Positions 1-8,266 are shown, numbered from the stretch's first letter. The stretch is DNA of 22,153 nt from Dyella_B sp035690825 (GCF_051954575.1 NZ_JBQCHP010000133.1:1-22153); one strand, 5' to 3'. Translations and numbers: made by a program. The notes: generated by a model from the letters alone, not told the origin.

Positions 1-1094
1 TTGACCTCGAACACGCCTTCGGCGCGATGCGCCTTGGCGTCGAGGCGTCCGATCAGGCGCCCGCGATACAGGATTGGCAGCACGTAATAACCGTAGCGCC
101 GCTTGGCCGCCGGCACGTAGCACTCGATGGTGTAGTCGAAATCGAACATCGCGCGCACGCGCGCCCGGTCCCACACCAGCGGATCGAATGGCGAAAGCAG
201 CGCGGTATGCGTGGCGCGCAGGCGGCCTTGGCGGGCACTGTCCAGCCATGCCACATGCTCGCTATGCACGTAGGCAGCGCTGTCCCAACCGGCCACTTGC
301 ACGCGCAGCAGGTCGCCGGACGCCACCAACGGCGCCAGCTCGCGTTCGTCCACCGCCGGTTTCAGGCGGAAATAATCGGCGATCCAGCGCGCCTGCGTAA
401 TGCCGAGCGCGCGTACGCTGTCGAGAATGAAACGCCGCCGAATCGCCTGAAGTGGCCAGTCCGACAGCGACGCATCCAGCGGCGGGTCGAGCTTGACCAG
501 CACGCGTTCGGCCAGGTCGTAGACACGTTGGAAGCGTTCGCGGCGCGTCACCATCAATTCGCCGGACGCGAACCATGCTTCCAGCCAGCGCTTTTCCGGT
601 TTCCACTCCCACCAGCCGGACACACCGCGGTCCGCACGCTCGAAATCCGAAGCGCGCACTGGGCCGGACGTGCGCACGCGTTCGAGCAAGGCGTGCATGT
701 CCTTGAGGTTGGCATCGCGCATGCGCGCGGCATGCTTGTCTGCCCAGTGATTGCTTTCCACTTGCGCACGCCATGCGCGATGCAGACCGATATCCGCCGC
801 AGTAACGAAGCACGCTTCGTGCGCCCAGCATTCGGCGATGCGTCCGGACTCCAGCGCTTCCTCCAGCCACACTTGCGGGTAATCGCCGAGGCGGGCGTAC
901 AGTACTAAGTAAGGACTGCGCGCCACAACATGGATGCTGTCGATCTGCAGCAGACGCATGCGCTGGATGGCGGCGATCAGGTCCTCACGTCGTGCGCGAC
1001 GGCGCGGTGCCTGCAGCAATCCTTGCGCTGCCAGTTGCAACGCGCGCGCCTGAGAGAGCGTTAGAGCTTTTCCGCCGTGTGAGAGTTCGCTCAA
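1..1094 (-). CDS. YcaQ/AlkX-type DNA glycosylase (HTH_42 winged-helix family), C-terminus cut by window edge
   Basis: Translating the minus strand from 1094 gives an open frame that runs off the window start, about 364 codons. Family members have roughly 400 residues, so only the C-terminal tail should be missing. The protein begins MSELSHGGKALTLSQARAL and carries LLQIDSIHVVARSPYLVLY at residues 48-66. The Q50-I-D52 triplet matches the catalytic QxD motif of the YcaQ (AlkX) branch of interstrand-crosslink DNA glycosylases. The later segments LLSPFDPLVWDR and YGYYVLPILYRGRLIGRLD are also typical of the winged-helix DNA-binding (HTH_42) family. Family knowledge says these enzymes excise alkylated or crosslinked bases from DNA. 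I chose TTG at 1094 because GAAGGTG lies 7 nt upstream and an in-frame TGA lies just before it; the next ATG would remove the QxD region. It is divergent from the gene at 1238. Confidence 0.85.
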   Translation of the reverse strand, partial: MSELSHGGKALTLSQARALQLAAQGLLQAPRRRARREDLIAAIQRMRLLQIDSIHVVARSPYLVLYARLGDYPQVWLEEALESGRIAECWAHEACFVTAADIGLHRAWRAQVESNHWADKHAARMRDANLKDMHALLERVRTSGPVRASDFERADRGVSGWWEWKPEKRWLEAWFASGELMVTRRERFQRVYDLAERVLVKLDPPLDASLSDWPLQAIRRRFILDSVRALGITQARWIADYFRLKPAVDERELAPLVASGDLLRVQVAGWDSAAYVHSEHVAWLDSARQGRLRATHTALLSPFDPLVWDRARVRAMFDFDYTIECYVPAAKRRYGYYVLPILYRGRLIGRLDAKAHRAEGVFEV

Positions 1095-1237
1095 AAGAAG
1101 ACACCTTCACTTAATGGTCACATGCGTATTCTGCTGATATTTACAGCTGCATTGCTAACGTGCCTATCGAGCTTGGCGAGCCGACGTGCCGCATCAACGG
1201 CGGCGAGCTCATTCAAGCGTTGCATGGAGCCATCACA

Positions 1238-1720
1238 ATGAAACAGCGTATCCCCGTCGTAGTTTCCTTCCTCGGCATGGGCCTGCTTCTGGCAGGGTCT
1301 GCATGGGCCCAGGCGCAAAACCAGCCGATGCCTTCCCAATCGCAGCAGTCGATGCCATCGTCGCAACCCGCGCCCCAGGCGGCGCCTCAACCTTCAGCTC
1401 AACCGTCGACGCAGTCTCAACCGTCGACCAGTCCCACCAACTCGGCATCGCCCGCTGCGTCTTCGTCCTCGGGCACGCCCGGCAGTAGCGCAACGTACAA
1501 CACCTCGCAAGGCCAGCTCGTGGTCAAGTCGTCGGTGCCGCCTGCCCCCGCGACCGGATCGCCTCCGTCGTTCGAACAATTGGCGAACGGCAAGAAGTAC
1601 ATCACCAAGGGCGGTGCCGATGCCTATCCGCCGCTGGCCAACGATTTCCTGTACGTATCGCATAATGGAAACCGCATTTACAAGGCGCAATACGAGCGTT
1701 GGCTGAAAGACCTCAAGTGA
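1238..1720 (+). CDS. Secreted low-complexity protein with EF-hand-like C-terminus, function unknown
   Basis: This 160-residue protein starts MKQRIPVVVSFLGMGLLL and has a clear signal peptide ending near AWAQA, so it is exported. Residues about 27-85 are almost only Q, S, P, A and T, with repeated units such as QPSTQ and QPSTS that look disordered. The C-terminal 45 residues are compact and contain YPPLANDFLYVSHNGNRIYK then AQYERWLKDLK. Small secreted EF-hand-like proteins of related bacteria have a similar layout, but here the loop lacks the acidic residues needed to bind calcium, so this is at best a degenerate EF-hand. I chose ATG 1238, which has GGAG upstream, over in-frame ATG 1160 because it begins directly with the signal peptide. 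It is a single-gene unit ended by the terminator at 1751. The exact role is unknown. Confidence 0.8.
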   Translation: MKQRIPVVVSFLGMGLLLAGSAWAQAQNQPMPSQSQQSMPSSQPAPQAAPQPSAQPSTQSQPSTSPTNSASPAASSSSGTPGSSATYNTSQGQLVVKSSVPPAPATGSPPSFEQLANGKKYITKGGADAYPPLANDFLYVSHNGNRIYKAQYERWLKDLK

Positions 1721-1750
1721 GCGGATACTAGCTTTGCGTCATGCGTCACG

Positions 1751-1779
1751 CCGGCCATCCTTCGATGGCCGGATTTTTT
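1751..1779 (+). terminator. Rho-independent terminator
   Basis: A perfect 9-bp stem, CCGGCCATC (1751-1759) with GATGGCCGG (1764-1772), closes a CTTC tetraloop. It is followed by A and a run of six T. It lies 30 nt after the stop codon of the small secreted protein and before the phospholipase gene, so it should insulate the two. Confidence 0.9.
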
Positions 1780-1805
1780 GTACGCATGCCTGGTAAGGAT
1801 AGACT
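1778..1805 (+). promoter_or_regulatory. Candidate sigma70-type promoter for pldA
   Basis: TTGTAC (1778-1783) and TAGACT (1800-1805) are separated by 16 nt. The -10 matches TATAAT at four of six positions, but the -35 matches TTGACA at only three. It sits immediately after the upstream terminator and about 40 nt before the pldA start, which is the main argument for it. Many random sites would score this well. Confidence 0.3.
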
Positions 1806-1848
1806 TGGCGCGGTCGCGCCCGGACCGGCGCATGGGGAGGGAACTTCC

Positions 1849-2928
1849 ATGAACTATCGGATCAGTCACCTGCTGCTTGGGATCGGCGCCTGCCTGGCTC
1901 TCGCGCCCCTGCATGCCCAACATACCGACCCTGCCGACATCAAGGCCTGCACCGGCATCGAGAGCGACGCGCAACGGCTCGCCTGCTACGACCGTGCCAG
2001 CGGGCGTACGCAGATGCCGACGGCGCGCAAACGCACCGCGCCGAGCAAGCCCGAAGCCGCATCCTTTCATCGCGAAAACGAGGTCGCCAGCGCGACCGGC
2101 AACGCAGCACCGCCGCTTTCGCTGCTGGACAGCCGCTGGGAGCTCTCGCCGGACAGCAAGTTGGGCACGTTCAATCTGCGCGGCTATCAACCGATCTACG
2201 TGATGCCGTTCTTCGGCACCACACGTCGCAACAACCTGCCCTACAGCCCCAACCCGCTCAACGCGGTGAGCACGCCGCTGGGCATGCAGAACGTCGAAGG
2301 CAAGTTCCAGCTCAGCCTGAAAACCAAGATCTGGCAAGGTGTGTTCGGCGACACCGGCGACCTGTGGGTGGGCTACACCCAGGATTCCTACTGGCAGGTC
2401 TACAACGCCAAGCACTCGCGCCCCTTCCGCGAGACGGACTACCAGCCCGAAGCGATGCTGGTGTTCAACACCGATTACCAGCTGTTCGGCTGGAACGGCA
2501 GGCTGCTCAGCATCGGACTCAATCATCAGTCCAACGGGCAGTCCGATCCGCTTTCGCGCAGCTGGAACCGCGTGATGGCGCAGGTCGGCTTCGAGCGCGC
2601 GAACTGGACGATCATGTTCCGTCCGTGGTGGCGCATTCCGGAAAGCGACAAGGACGACAACAATCCGGACATCAGCAATTACATCGGCCGCGCGGACGTA
2701 CAGATCATCCATGAATGGCGTGGACAGGAGTTCACCCTGATGCTGCGCGACTCCCTGCGCGGCGGCAGCCATCAGCACGGCGCAGCACGCCTGACCTGGA
2801 CCTTCCCGCTGGCCGGCAACTTCCGCGGCTATATGGAGCTGTTCAAGGGCTACGGCGAAAACATCCTCGACTACAACCACAACGCCACGTATCTGGGCGT
2901 TGGGGTGTCGTTACTGGATTGGTATTGA
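1849..2928 (+). CDS. pldA: Outer-membrane phospholipase A (OMPLA)
   Basis: The 359-residue protein has a signal peptide (MNYRISHLLLGIGACLALAP, cut near LHAQ). A short domain with a Cys pair follows (ACTGIESDAQRLACYDRASG, C34 and C46), then a 12-stranded-barrel phospholipase domain. Residues 224-241 read LNHQSNGQSDPLSRSWNR. H226, S228 and N240 have the spacing of the catalytic His-Ser-Asn triad of E. coli OMPLA (H142, S144, N156), so the enzyme should be active. The family is a calcium-dependent A1/A2 phospholipase and lysophospholipase that removes misplaced phospholipid from the outer leaflet. The C-terminus ends in aromatic residues (LLDWY), as in many outer-membrane barrels. ATG 1849 is chosen because GGGGAGGG lies just upstream; the open frame back to 1741 runs through the terminator. 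Confidence 0.95.
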   Translation: MNYRISHLLLGIGACLALAPLHAQHTDPADIKACTGIESDAQRLACYDRASGRTQMPTARKRTAPSKPEAASFHRENEVASATGNAAPPLSLLDSRWELSPDSKLGTFNLRGYQPIYVMPFFGTTRRNNLPYSPNPLNAVSTPLGMQNVEGKFQLSLKTKIWQGVFGDTGDLWVGYTQDSYWQVYNAKHSRPFRETDYQPEAMLVFNTDYQLFGWNGRLLSIGLNHQSNGQSDPLSRSWNRVMAQVGFERANWTIMFRPWWRIPESDKDDNNPDISNYIGRADVQIIHEWRGQEFTLMLRDSLRGGSHQHGAARLTWTFPLAGNFRGYMELFKGYGENILDYNHNATYLGVGVSLLDWY

Positions 2929-2945
2929 GCGAACCGGTCCGCTCA
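2926..2945. terminator. Short palindrome shared by two convergent stop codons
   Basis: TGAGCG (2926-2931) and CGCTCA (2940-2945) are inverted copies separated by 8 nt. The TGA of pldA and the TGA of the convergent monooxygenase are the outer three bases of each arm. It may act as a weak bidirectional transcription stop, but it has only six base pairs and no T-run. Confidence 0.3.
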
Positions 2946-4127
2946 GCGCCACCATGCTTGCTTGGTGCCGGTGAGTATTTTCAGCATTTGACCGCTCGCC
3001 AGCGGCATTCGGCCAAGCGGCCCGAAGCCGAGATCCCGTATCCGCGCCAACCGATCCCGTTCCGATTGAAACAACGGGGTCAACCATCGGCTCAGGCGCT
3101 GGTAGACCGCCAGATGCGCGCGGCGATGGCGTTGATACATGTGCAACGCATCGGCCACCTCGTTGCAGGCAGCCAGCGCATCGGCCAATGCCTGAGCATC
3201 GAGCAGCGCCATGTTTACGCCCTGCCCGAGCTGCGGACTCATCGCATGCGCGGCATCGCCCAGGAACACAACGCTGCCGAAGGCAGGTTTGCGCATGACG
3301 ACGTCGCGGTAACGCGCACGGTTCATTTGCTGCGGCGATTGGATCGTTGCCAGCAACGCCGCAGCTTCCGGCCAGATCGCCGCAGCCCGCTCGTGCATGC
3401 GGGCAAGCCCTTGTGCATCGAACGCGTCCAGCTGATCACCCAACGTGCTGAAATAAAACGTCAGCCAGCGTCCTTTGCGCCCCACCTGCCGCCCTACCGG
3501 CAGCAGGCCGATCATCTCGCGCGTGCCCGCATAGCGCTGCCTCAATTGATCCGGATAAGGCCAGTCGCCTGCCGGAACCAGGCACCACAATGCGCCCCAT
3601 CGATACATCGCCTCGCGCCGCACCAGTGCCGGCGCAGCGCGGCGCAGGCACGAATGGGCGCCATCGGCCGCAATGATCAGGTCGAACGGACCGTAGCGGC
3701 CACCCTGGCTGTCGATCAGACAGCGGCCATCGTCTGCAATACGTTCAATGCGGGTATGGGTGGTGATGGCCGATGCATCGGGATAGGCGTCGCGCAGCAC
3801 CGTAAAAAGGCTGCCGCGCGTCATGCCAAGGCCGAAACAGTGCTCGGCATGGTTGGCGTAGCGCATGTCCATGACGGTACGTCCACGCTGATTGCAGCCG
3901 TGGAGACGATCGATGCGCTGCCCGTGTTCCAAGGCCGCTTCGTGCAAGCCCCAGCGCGCAAGCACGCCCAGGCCCGTCGGTTGCAGCAGAAAACCTGCGC
4001 CGACAGGCCCCAGCGCTGGAGCCTGCTCAAATACGGTGAGTGCGTGTCCTTGGGCATGCAGCATCAAGGCTGCCGCTTGGCCGGCCGTACCGTAGCCGAC
4101 AATTGCGATACGCAAGCGTCCCTGCAT
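2943..4127 (-). CDS. FAD-dependent monooxygenase (p-hydroxybenzoate hydroxylase fold)
   Basis: This 394-residue protein has the three hallmarks of group A flavin monooxygenases. A Rossmann GxGxxG lies at residues 11-16 (IVGYGTAGQ), a DG motif at 155-156 (IIAADGAHS), and the ribityl-binding GD motif at 290-294 (FLGDAAHAMSPQLGQG). There is no membrane segment or signal peptide, so it is cytoplasmic. The family uses NAD(P)H and oxygen to hydroxylate aromatic substrates; salicylate hydroxylase-like and UbiH-like members are similar. The substrate cannot be read from the sequence, and the neighbours (slyD upstream, pldA convergent) do not help. The start has AGGGGAA seven bases upstream. It follows slyD on the same strand, with a strong hairpin between them. 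Confidence 0.88.
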   Translation of the reverse strand: MQGRLRIAIVGYGTAGQAAALMLHAQGHALTVFEQAPALGPVGAGFLLQPTGLGVLARWGLHEAALEHGQRIDRLHGCNQRGRTVMDMRYANHAEHCFGLGMTRGSLFTVLRDAYPDASAITTHTRIERIADDGRCLIDSQGGRYGPFDLIIAADGAHSCLRRAAPALVRREAMYRWGALWCLVPAGDWPYPDQLRQRYAGTREMIGLLPVGRQVGRKGRWLTFYFSTLGDQLDAFDAQGLARMHERAAAIWPEAAALLATIQSPQQMNRARYRDVVMRKPAFGSVVFLGDAAHAMSPQLGQGVNMALLDAQALADALAACNEVADALHMYQRHRRAHLAVYQRLSRWLTPLFQSERDRLARIRDLGFGPLGRMPLASGQMLKILTGTKQAWWR

Positions 4128-4145
4128 GATGGTGTTCCCCTGTAT

Positions 4146-4171
4146 CCAGACCCGTCATACGACGGGTCTGG
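4146..4171 (-). terminator. Strong hairpin between slyD and the monooxygenase gene
   Basis: An 11-bp perfect stem, CCAGACCCGTC (4146-4156) with GACGGGTCTGG (4161-4171), closes a 4-nt loop. It begins 9 nt beyond the slyD stop codon. No T-run follows on the minus strand, so it could be a weak terminator, an RNA 3'-end stabiliser or an attenuator for the downstream monooxygenase. Confidence 0.5.
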
Positions 4172-4179
4172 GGTATCGC

Positions 4180-4662
4180 TCAATGGTGATGACCACCCGG
4201 GCCGTGCACGTGTCCGTGCGTCAGCTCTTCAGCGCTGGCGTCGCGCACGTCGGTCACCTGGATGTCGAAATGCAGGGTCTGGCCGGCCAGCGGATGATTG
4301 CCGTCGATGTGCACGGTCTGGCCGTCGACCTTGGTGACCGTCACATGCACCGCGCCTTGCGGGCCATGCGCCTGGAACTGCATGCCGGGCTGGATATCGT
4401 CCACACCCTGGAACGCCTCGCGCGGCACCTGCTGCACCAGTTCGGCGTGATGCACGCCGTAGCCTTCGGCCGGGGCCACTTCGACCTTGAACTGGTCGCC
4501 GACGGCACGGCCGACCATCGCCTTTTCCAGGCCCGGCACGATCTGGCCGCTGCCGTGCAGATAGGTCAGCGGCTCGCGGCCTTCGGAACTGTCGATCACC
4601 TGGCCGTTGTCGTCGGTGAGCGTGTAATGGAAAGTAGCAACGGAGTTATCGGCGATCTGCAT
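4180..4662 (-). CDS. slyD: FKBP-type peptidyl-prolyl isomerase SlyD
   Basis: This is a 160-residue FKBP-type prolyl isomerase and chaperone. The N-terminal half (FHYTLTDDNGQVIDSSEGRE, then PLTYLHGSGQIVPGLEKA) is the split FKBP domain. Residues about 65-130 form the insert-in-flap chaperone domain (VAPAEGYGVHHAELVQQVPR). GNHPLAGQTLHFDIQV then closes the FKBP fold. The C-terminus is a short His-rich tail, HGHVHGPGGHHH, able to bind Ni, Zn or similar metals. It is shorter than the Cys/His-rich tail of E. coli SlyD and lacks Cys. Family roles are protein folding, rescue of folding intermediates and metal delivery. The protein is cytoplasmic. Its start at 4662 is clear, and the gene is divergent from the MATE exporter at 4790. 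Confidence 0.95.
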   Translation of the reverse strand: MQIADNSVATFHYTLTDDNGQVIDSSEGREPLTYLHGSGQIVPGLEKAMVGRAVGDQFKVEVAPAEGYGVHHAELVQQVPREAFQGVDDIQPGMQFQAHGPQGAVHVTVTKVDGQTVHIDGNHPLAGQTLHFDIQVTDVRDASAEELTHGHVHGPGGHHH

Positions 4663-4789
4663 GGTGGTCTCGCTGTCTATGGATGAGCGCCGACCTTCGC
4701 CGACGATGGGGCGTACAAGGGTATCACCTCACCTGTCGGCGGCCCAAAACGTGCCAGAATGCGCATCGGTTGCCTCCCCGCCATGCCCC

Positions 4790-6127
4790 ATGACAACGCT
4801 GCTCGAAGCCTGGCGCCACCGTCCCACGCACCGGCAGGTGTGGGCGCTGGCCACGCCGATGATTCTTTCCAACCTTACCGTGCCGCTGGTGTCGCTGGTG
4901 GACAGCACCGTGGCCGGTCATCTGCCGCATACGCAGGATCTGGCGGCCGTCACCGTGGGTAGCGCGGTGTATGCCTTGCCGGTGTGGAGCCTGGGCTTTC
5001 TGCGCATGGGCACTACTGGCTTCGCCGCACAGGCCATGGGTGCGGACGATGCCTTCGCCTTGCGTACCGTGCAGACACAGGCGCTGCTGCTTGCCGCCGT
5101 GCTCGGTGTGCTGGCGGGTTTGCTGATGGTGCCGGCGCTGCCGTGGCTGGTGGCCGAAATGCACGCCACGCCGATGATGGCCGGGCGTGCACTGGATTAC
5201 CTGCATCTGCGCCTGTTCGGGCTGCCGGCGGCACTGCTCAACTATGCGCTGGCGGGCTGGTTCATCGGCGCGCAGCGTGCGCGCACCACGCTCGCGCTGC
5301 TACTGGTGACCAACCTGGTGAACATCATCTTGAACCTATTGTTCGTGCCCGGTTTTGGCTGGGGTGTGCCCGGCATCGCGTTGGCTTCGGTGGCCGGCGA
5401 ATGGTGTGGTGCGCTCTACGGACTGTGGCGCGGGCTGCAAGCGGTGCGCGCGCTGCACGGGCGGGTCGATTGGCAGGCCTTGCGCGGATGGCGGCATTGG
5501 TTGCCGTTGTTGCGCGTGAACCGCGACATCTTCCTGCGCACGCTGGCGCTGGAAGGCGTGTTCTTCAGCCTTTCATTGCTGGGCGCGCGCCTCGGCGATG
5601 CGACCGTGGCCGCCAACGCGCTGCTGCTCAACGGCCTGATGCTGACGGCCTTCGGCCTGGACGGTTTGGCCAATGCGGTCGAAGCGCTGTGTGGACATGC
5701 GATCGGCGCGCGCGATCCGCACGCATTGCGTCGCGCCTTGGTGGTCGCCGGAGGATGGTCGCTGATCGGCAGCATTGCCTATGCGCTGTTCTTCGGCAGC
5801 GCCGGCCATGTGTTCGTCGACCTGCAAACCAACCTGCCTGAAGTGCGCAACGCCGCCTACCGCTATTTGCCATGGCTGACCGCGCTGCCGATCGTGGCCG
5901 TGTGGAGCTACCTGCTCGATGGCCTGTTCATCGGCGCCACGCGCGCCCGCGAAATGCGCGACGGCATGCTGATGTCCGTCCTGTTCTTCGCATTGCTGGC
6001 ATGGCTTACGCGCGGCCTGGGCAATGAAGGTTTGTGGCTGACCTTTCTTGCCTTCATGGCCGTGCGCGGTATGAGCCTGGCCTGGTTCGGCCTGCGCCTT
6101 CGCCGACGCCGCGCGTGGATGGCGTGA
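4790..6127 (+). CDS. dinF: MATE-family efflux transporter, DinF-like
   Basis: The 445-residue protein begins MTTLLEAWRHRPTHRQVWAL, followed by ATPMILSNLTVPLVSLVDST, the conserved first helix of DinF-branch MATE proteins. About twelve hydrophobic segments fill the rest, with the usual internal duplication (second half from about residue 230, LLRVNRDIFLRTLALEGVFF). The length equals that of DinF proteins. MATE proteins expel drugs, cationic compounds or other small molecules using H+ or Na+ gradients; the DinF branch is linked to oxidative-stress and DNA-damage tolerance in E. coli. The frame stays open back to 4661, but homology begins at the MTTLL methionine. No LexA-like operator was recognised upstream, so damage induction is not supported here. 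Confidence 0.9.
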   Translation: MTTLLEAWRHRPTHRQVWALATPMILSNLTVPLVSLVDSTVAGHLPHTQDLAAVTVGSAVYALPVWSLGFLRMGTTGFAAQAMGADDAFALRTVQTQALLLAAVLGVLAGLLMVPALPWLVAEMHATPMMAGRALDYLHLRLFGLPAALLNYALAGWFIGAQRARTTLALLLVTNLVNIILNLLFVPGFGWGVPGIALASVAGEWCGALYGLWRGLQAVRALHGRVDWQALRGWRHWLPLLRVNRDIFLRTLALEGVFFSLSLLGARLGDATVAANALLLNGLMLTAFGLDGLANAVEALCGHAIGARDPHALRRALVVAGGWSLIGSIAYALFFGSAGHVFVDLQTNLPEVRNAAYRYLPWLTALPIVAVWSYLLDGLFIGATRAREMRDGMLMSVLFFALLAWLTRGLGNEGLWLTFLAFMAVRGMSLAWFGLRLRRRRAWMA

Positions 6128-6166
6128 GCTGTTGCGCAAGACCGGGCTTGGGCAATACTTGAACGC

Positions 6167-7711
6167 ATGAATCTCGCCTCCCTTCGTTTTGCGTTGCGTA
6201 TCAACGCAGCTTGCCTCGTGCTGGCCATGTTCGCCGTGGCGCCGGTCCAGGCCGGCGGTGCACCGGCGATGGCGACCACGCAGCAACTCGCCTCGGCCAT
6301 CGATGCGCAGATCGATGATCCGCGATTCGCATCCGCCAGCTGGGGCATTGCCGTAGTGTCGCTCGATACCGGCCGCACGCTGTATGCGCACGATGCGCGC
6401 CGCCTGTTGCAAACGGCGTCCACGGCCAAGCTCTACACCGCCGCGCTGGTGCTCGACACGATCGGTACCGATTACCGCATCCCCACGCAATTGCTCGCCA
6501 CCCGCCCGGTCGCCCAAGGCCACCTGGAAGGGCCGCTGATCCTGCGCGGCATGGGCGATCCTTCGCTCGGTACGCCGGGTACCAACGTGGATTGGGCCGA
6601 TCAGCTGGCCGGGCAACTCGCCGCCAGCGGTGTGCACGAGGTGCAGGGCGACCTGATCGCGGACGACAGTTATTTCCAGGGGCCGCAAGTGGGCGCCGGC
6701 TGGGAAGCGCGCGATCTGCAAAGCTGGTTTGCCGTGCCCGCGTCCGCGTTGAGCGTGCAGGAAAACGTGGTGGCTCTTACGGTACGACCGGCAGGTGTGC
6801 CTGGGCATGCGGCGCTACTGACGTTCGATCCGACCGGCGCCATGCCGCACGTGGACAGCCATCTCACCACCGCAGCGCGAGGCACACGCAGCGACGTCAA
6901 TCTCTATCGCGCACCCGGCGACCCGACCTTGTACGCCTTCGGCAGCATCCCGGCGCAAGCGGAAACACTGACGTTCAAGCTGGCGATGGCCGATCCGGCC
7001 TGGTATGCCGGTGCGCAATTGCGCGAGGCGCTGGAACGCCATGGCGTGCGCGTCCATGGCGCGCTGCGCGTGCGGCACTGGCCGGAGCCGACGCCGGACA
7101 TCGACAAGGCGGTGGTGCTTGCCCAGGTGCTGTCGCCGCCGGTGATGGAGATTCTCGCGCGCGGCTTGAAGCGCTCGCAGAACCTCTACCTGCAGAACCT
7201 GCTGCAGATCGCCGGCATCAAGGCACAGGCAAATGCCGAGCAGGCGGGCGATCCGCCACCCGGCTTTTTGAGCAGCGAAACCTGGGGCACGCGCGCGCTG
7301 AAGCAATTGCTGGAACGTATCGGCATCGCGTCCGGCGCGACACAGATCGAGGAAGGTGCCGGCTTGTCGCGGCAGGACCTGTCCACGCCCGAGGCGATGG
7401 TGCATCTGCTGAGCTACCTGGCCAGCCAGCCCTACGGCGCGCAGCTGCGCGACGCGCTGCCATCGGCAGGTGTGGACGGAACGCTGGAATGGCGCATGCG
7501 CAACACGGCAGCGGCGGACAACGTCCACGCCAAGACCGGGAGCATGAACAACGTGCGCTGCCTGGTTGGTTACATGACCACGGCAGCAGGCGAACGGCTG
7601 GCGTTCGCCATCATGTTGAACAACTTTGTGCGTGGGGAGGACGAGCCGAGTCCCAGCCGCACGCTGGATGCGATCGTGGCGTTGCTCGCGCAGTTCCAGG
7701 GCCATACATAG
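6167..7711 (+). CDS. dacB: D-alanyl-D-alanine carboxypeptidase/endopeptidase (PBP4, family S13)
   Basis: The 514-residue precursor has a signal peptide (INAACLVLAMFAVAPVQAGG) and is periplasmic. The three active-site motifs of class C low-molecular-weight penicillin-binding proteins are present: S85-T-A-K88 (nucleophile), S337-Q-N339, and K456-T-G458 (HAKTGSMNNV). The GAGLSRQDLSTPEA stretch near 397 is also characteristic. Between the first two motifs lies the long domain II/III insertion typical of PBP4, which explains the size. The enzyme trims the last D-Ala of peptidoglycan stems and cuts D,D-crosslinks. The TAG stop codon at 7709-7711 lies inside the head of a REP element, so the last codons have probably been set by insertion of that repeat. 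The start has only a weak ribosome-binding site. Confidence 0.95.
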   Translation: MNLASLRFALRINAACLVLAMFAVAPVQAGGAPAMATTQQLASAIDAQIDDPRFASASWGIAVVSLDTGRTLYAHDARRLLQTASTAKLYTAALVLDTIGTDYRIPTQLLATRPVAQGHLEGPLILRGMGDPSLGTPGTNVDWADQLAGQLAASGVHEVQGDLIADDSYFQGPQVGAGWEARDLQSWFAVPASALSVQENVVALTVRPAGVPGHAALLTFDPTGAMPHVDSHLTTAARGTRSDVNLYRAPGDPTLYAFGSIPAQAETLTFKLAMADPAWYAGAQLREALERHGVRVHGALRVRHWPEPTPDIDKAVVLAQVLSPPVMEILARGLKRSQNLYLQNLLQIAGIKAQANAEQAGDPPPGFLSSETWGTRALKQLLERIGIASGATQIEEGAGLSRQDLSTPEAMVHLLSYLASQPYGAQLRDALPSAGVDGTLEWRMRNTAAADNVHAKTGSMNNVRCLVGYMTTAAGERLAFAIMLNNFVRGEDEPSPSRTLDAIVALLAQFQGHT

Positions 7712-7779
7712 GTTGGGGTGCAAACCCCAACATCCGGATGCATGGAAATGGCAATGTTGGGGTTTGCACCCCAACCTAC
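7708..7779. repeat. Inverted pair of GTAG-type REP hairpins (pair 1)
   Basis: Positions 7709-7733 and 7754-7778 are exact reverse complements (25 nt each), with a 20-nt spacer. Each arm is itself a hairpin: GTTGGGGT (7712-7719) pairs with ACCCCAAC (7724-7731) around a GCAA loop. On the right arm the hairpin is preceded by GTAG, the head typical of SMAG/REP elements of Xanthomonadales; on the left it is ATAG. The pair sits between the convergent dacB and acetyltransferase genes, and both take their TAG stop from the REP heads. It could act as a bidirectional terminator or an mRNA-end protector. Confidence 0.9.
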
Positions 7780-8249
7780 GTGTCGACGTGGCCCACGATG
7801 CGCGCGGGCGAGCCCACGACGATCACAAACGGCGGCACCGATTTGGTCACCACGGCGCCCGCGCCGACCATCGCGCCCTCCCCGATGGTGATGCCGGGGA
7901 GAATGGTGGCGTTCGCGCCGATCGACGCGCCCTTGCATATCCGCGTCCCAAGGAACGCGGCCGGACGCACGCGCGAGCGCGGGAACGGGTCGTTGGTGAA
8001 GGTGGCGTTCGGGCCAATAAAGACGTCGTCCTCGATGCGCAGGCCATCCCATAGCTGCACGCCGGATTTGATGGTGACGCGATTGCCGACTTCCACGTCG
8101 TTCTCGATAAAGCAGTGGGAGCAGATGTTGACGTCTTCGCCGATGCGCGCACCCTCGAGGACCACCACGTATTGCCATACCCGCGTGCGCGCGCCGATAT
8201 GAGGGCTTTGTACATCGGAGAGTGGATGGATCGTGGCCCGGTCGTTCAT
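7776..8249 (-). CDS. Sugar N-acetyltransferase, left-handed beta-helix (FdtC/QdtC/WxcM-N type)
   Basis: This 157-residue cytoplasmic enzyme consists almost wholly of hexapeptide repeats (VGNRVTIKSGVQL, IEDDVFIGPNATF, IGANATILPGITIGEGAMVG), which form a trimeric left-handed beta-helix. The FTNDPFPRSR loop at about 95-104 is typical of nucleotide-amino-sugar acetyltransferases. With FdtA- and FdtB-like enzymes in the same operon, the likely reaction is acetylation of the 3-amino group of dTDP-3-amino-3,6-dideoxyhexose by acetyl-CoA, giving dTDP-Fuc3NAc or dTDP-Qui3NAc. I chose ATG 8249 (MNDRATIHPLSDV, GGAAG upstream); the longer frame to 8297 runs into a REP hairpin. It is the last gene of the glycan operon, separated from wzz by REP pair 2, and its TAG stop lies in REP pair 1. 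Confidence 0.88.
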   Translation of the reverse strand: MNDRATIHPLSDVQSPHIGARTRVWQYVVVLEGARIGEDVNICSHCFIENDVEVGNRVTIKSGVQLWDGLRIEDDVFIGPNATFTNDPFPRSRVRPAAFLGTRICKGASIGANATILPGITIGEGAMVGAGAVVTKSVPPFVIVVGSPARIVGHVDT

Positions 8250-8266
8250 GTAGTGAATTCTTCCGC

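Noticed and set aside
1678..2880. 400-codon minus-strand open frame opposite pldA
   Set aside because: pldA has the complete catalytic triad on the other strand; the antisense product shows no family features.
2715..4337. 540-codon plus-strand open frame opposite the FAD monooxygenase
   Set aside because: It is antisense to a protein with clear GxGxxG, DG and GD motifs, and its own translation is rich in Arg, Gln and Ala without any domain; a GC-rich shadow.
4661..4789. N-terminal extension of the MATE exporter to ATG 4661
   Set aside because: The extra 43 residues are hydrophilic, overlap the divergent slyD start region and lie outside family homology.
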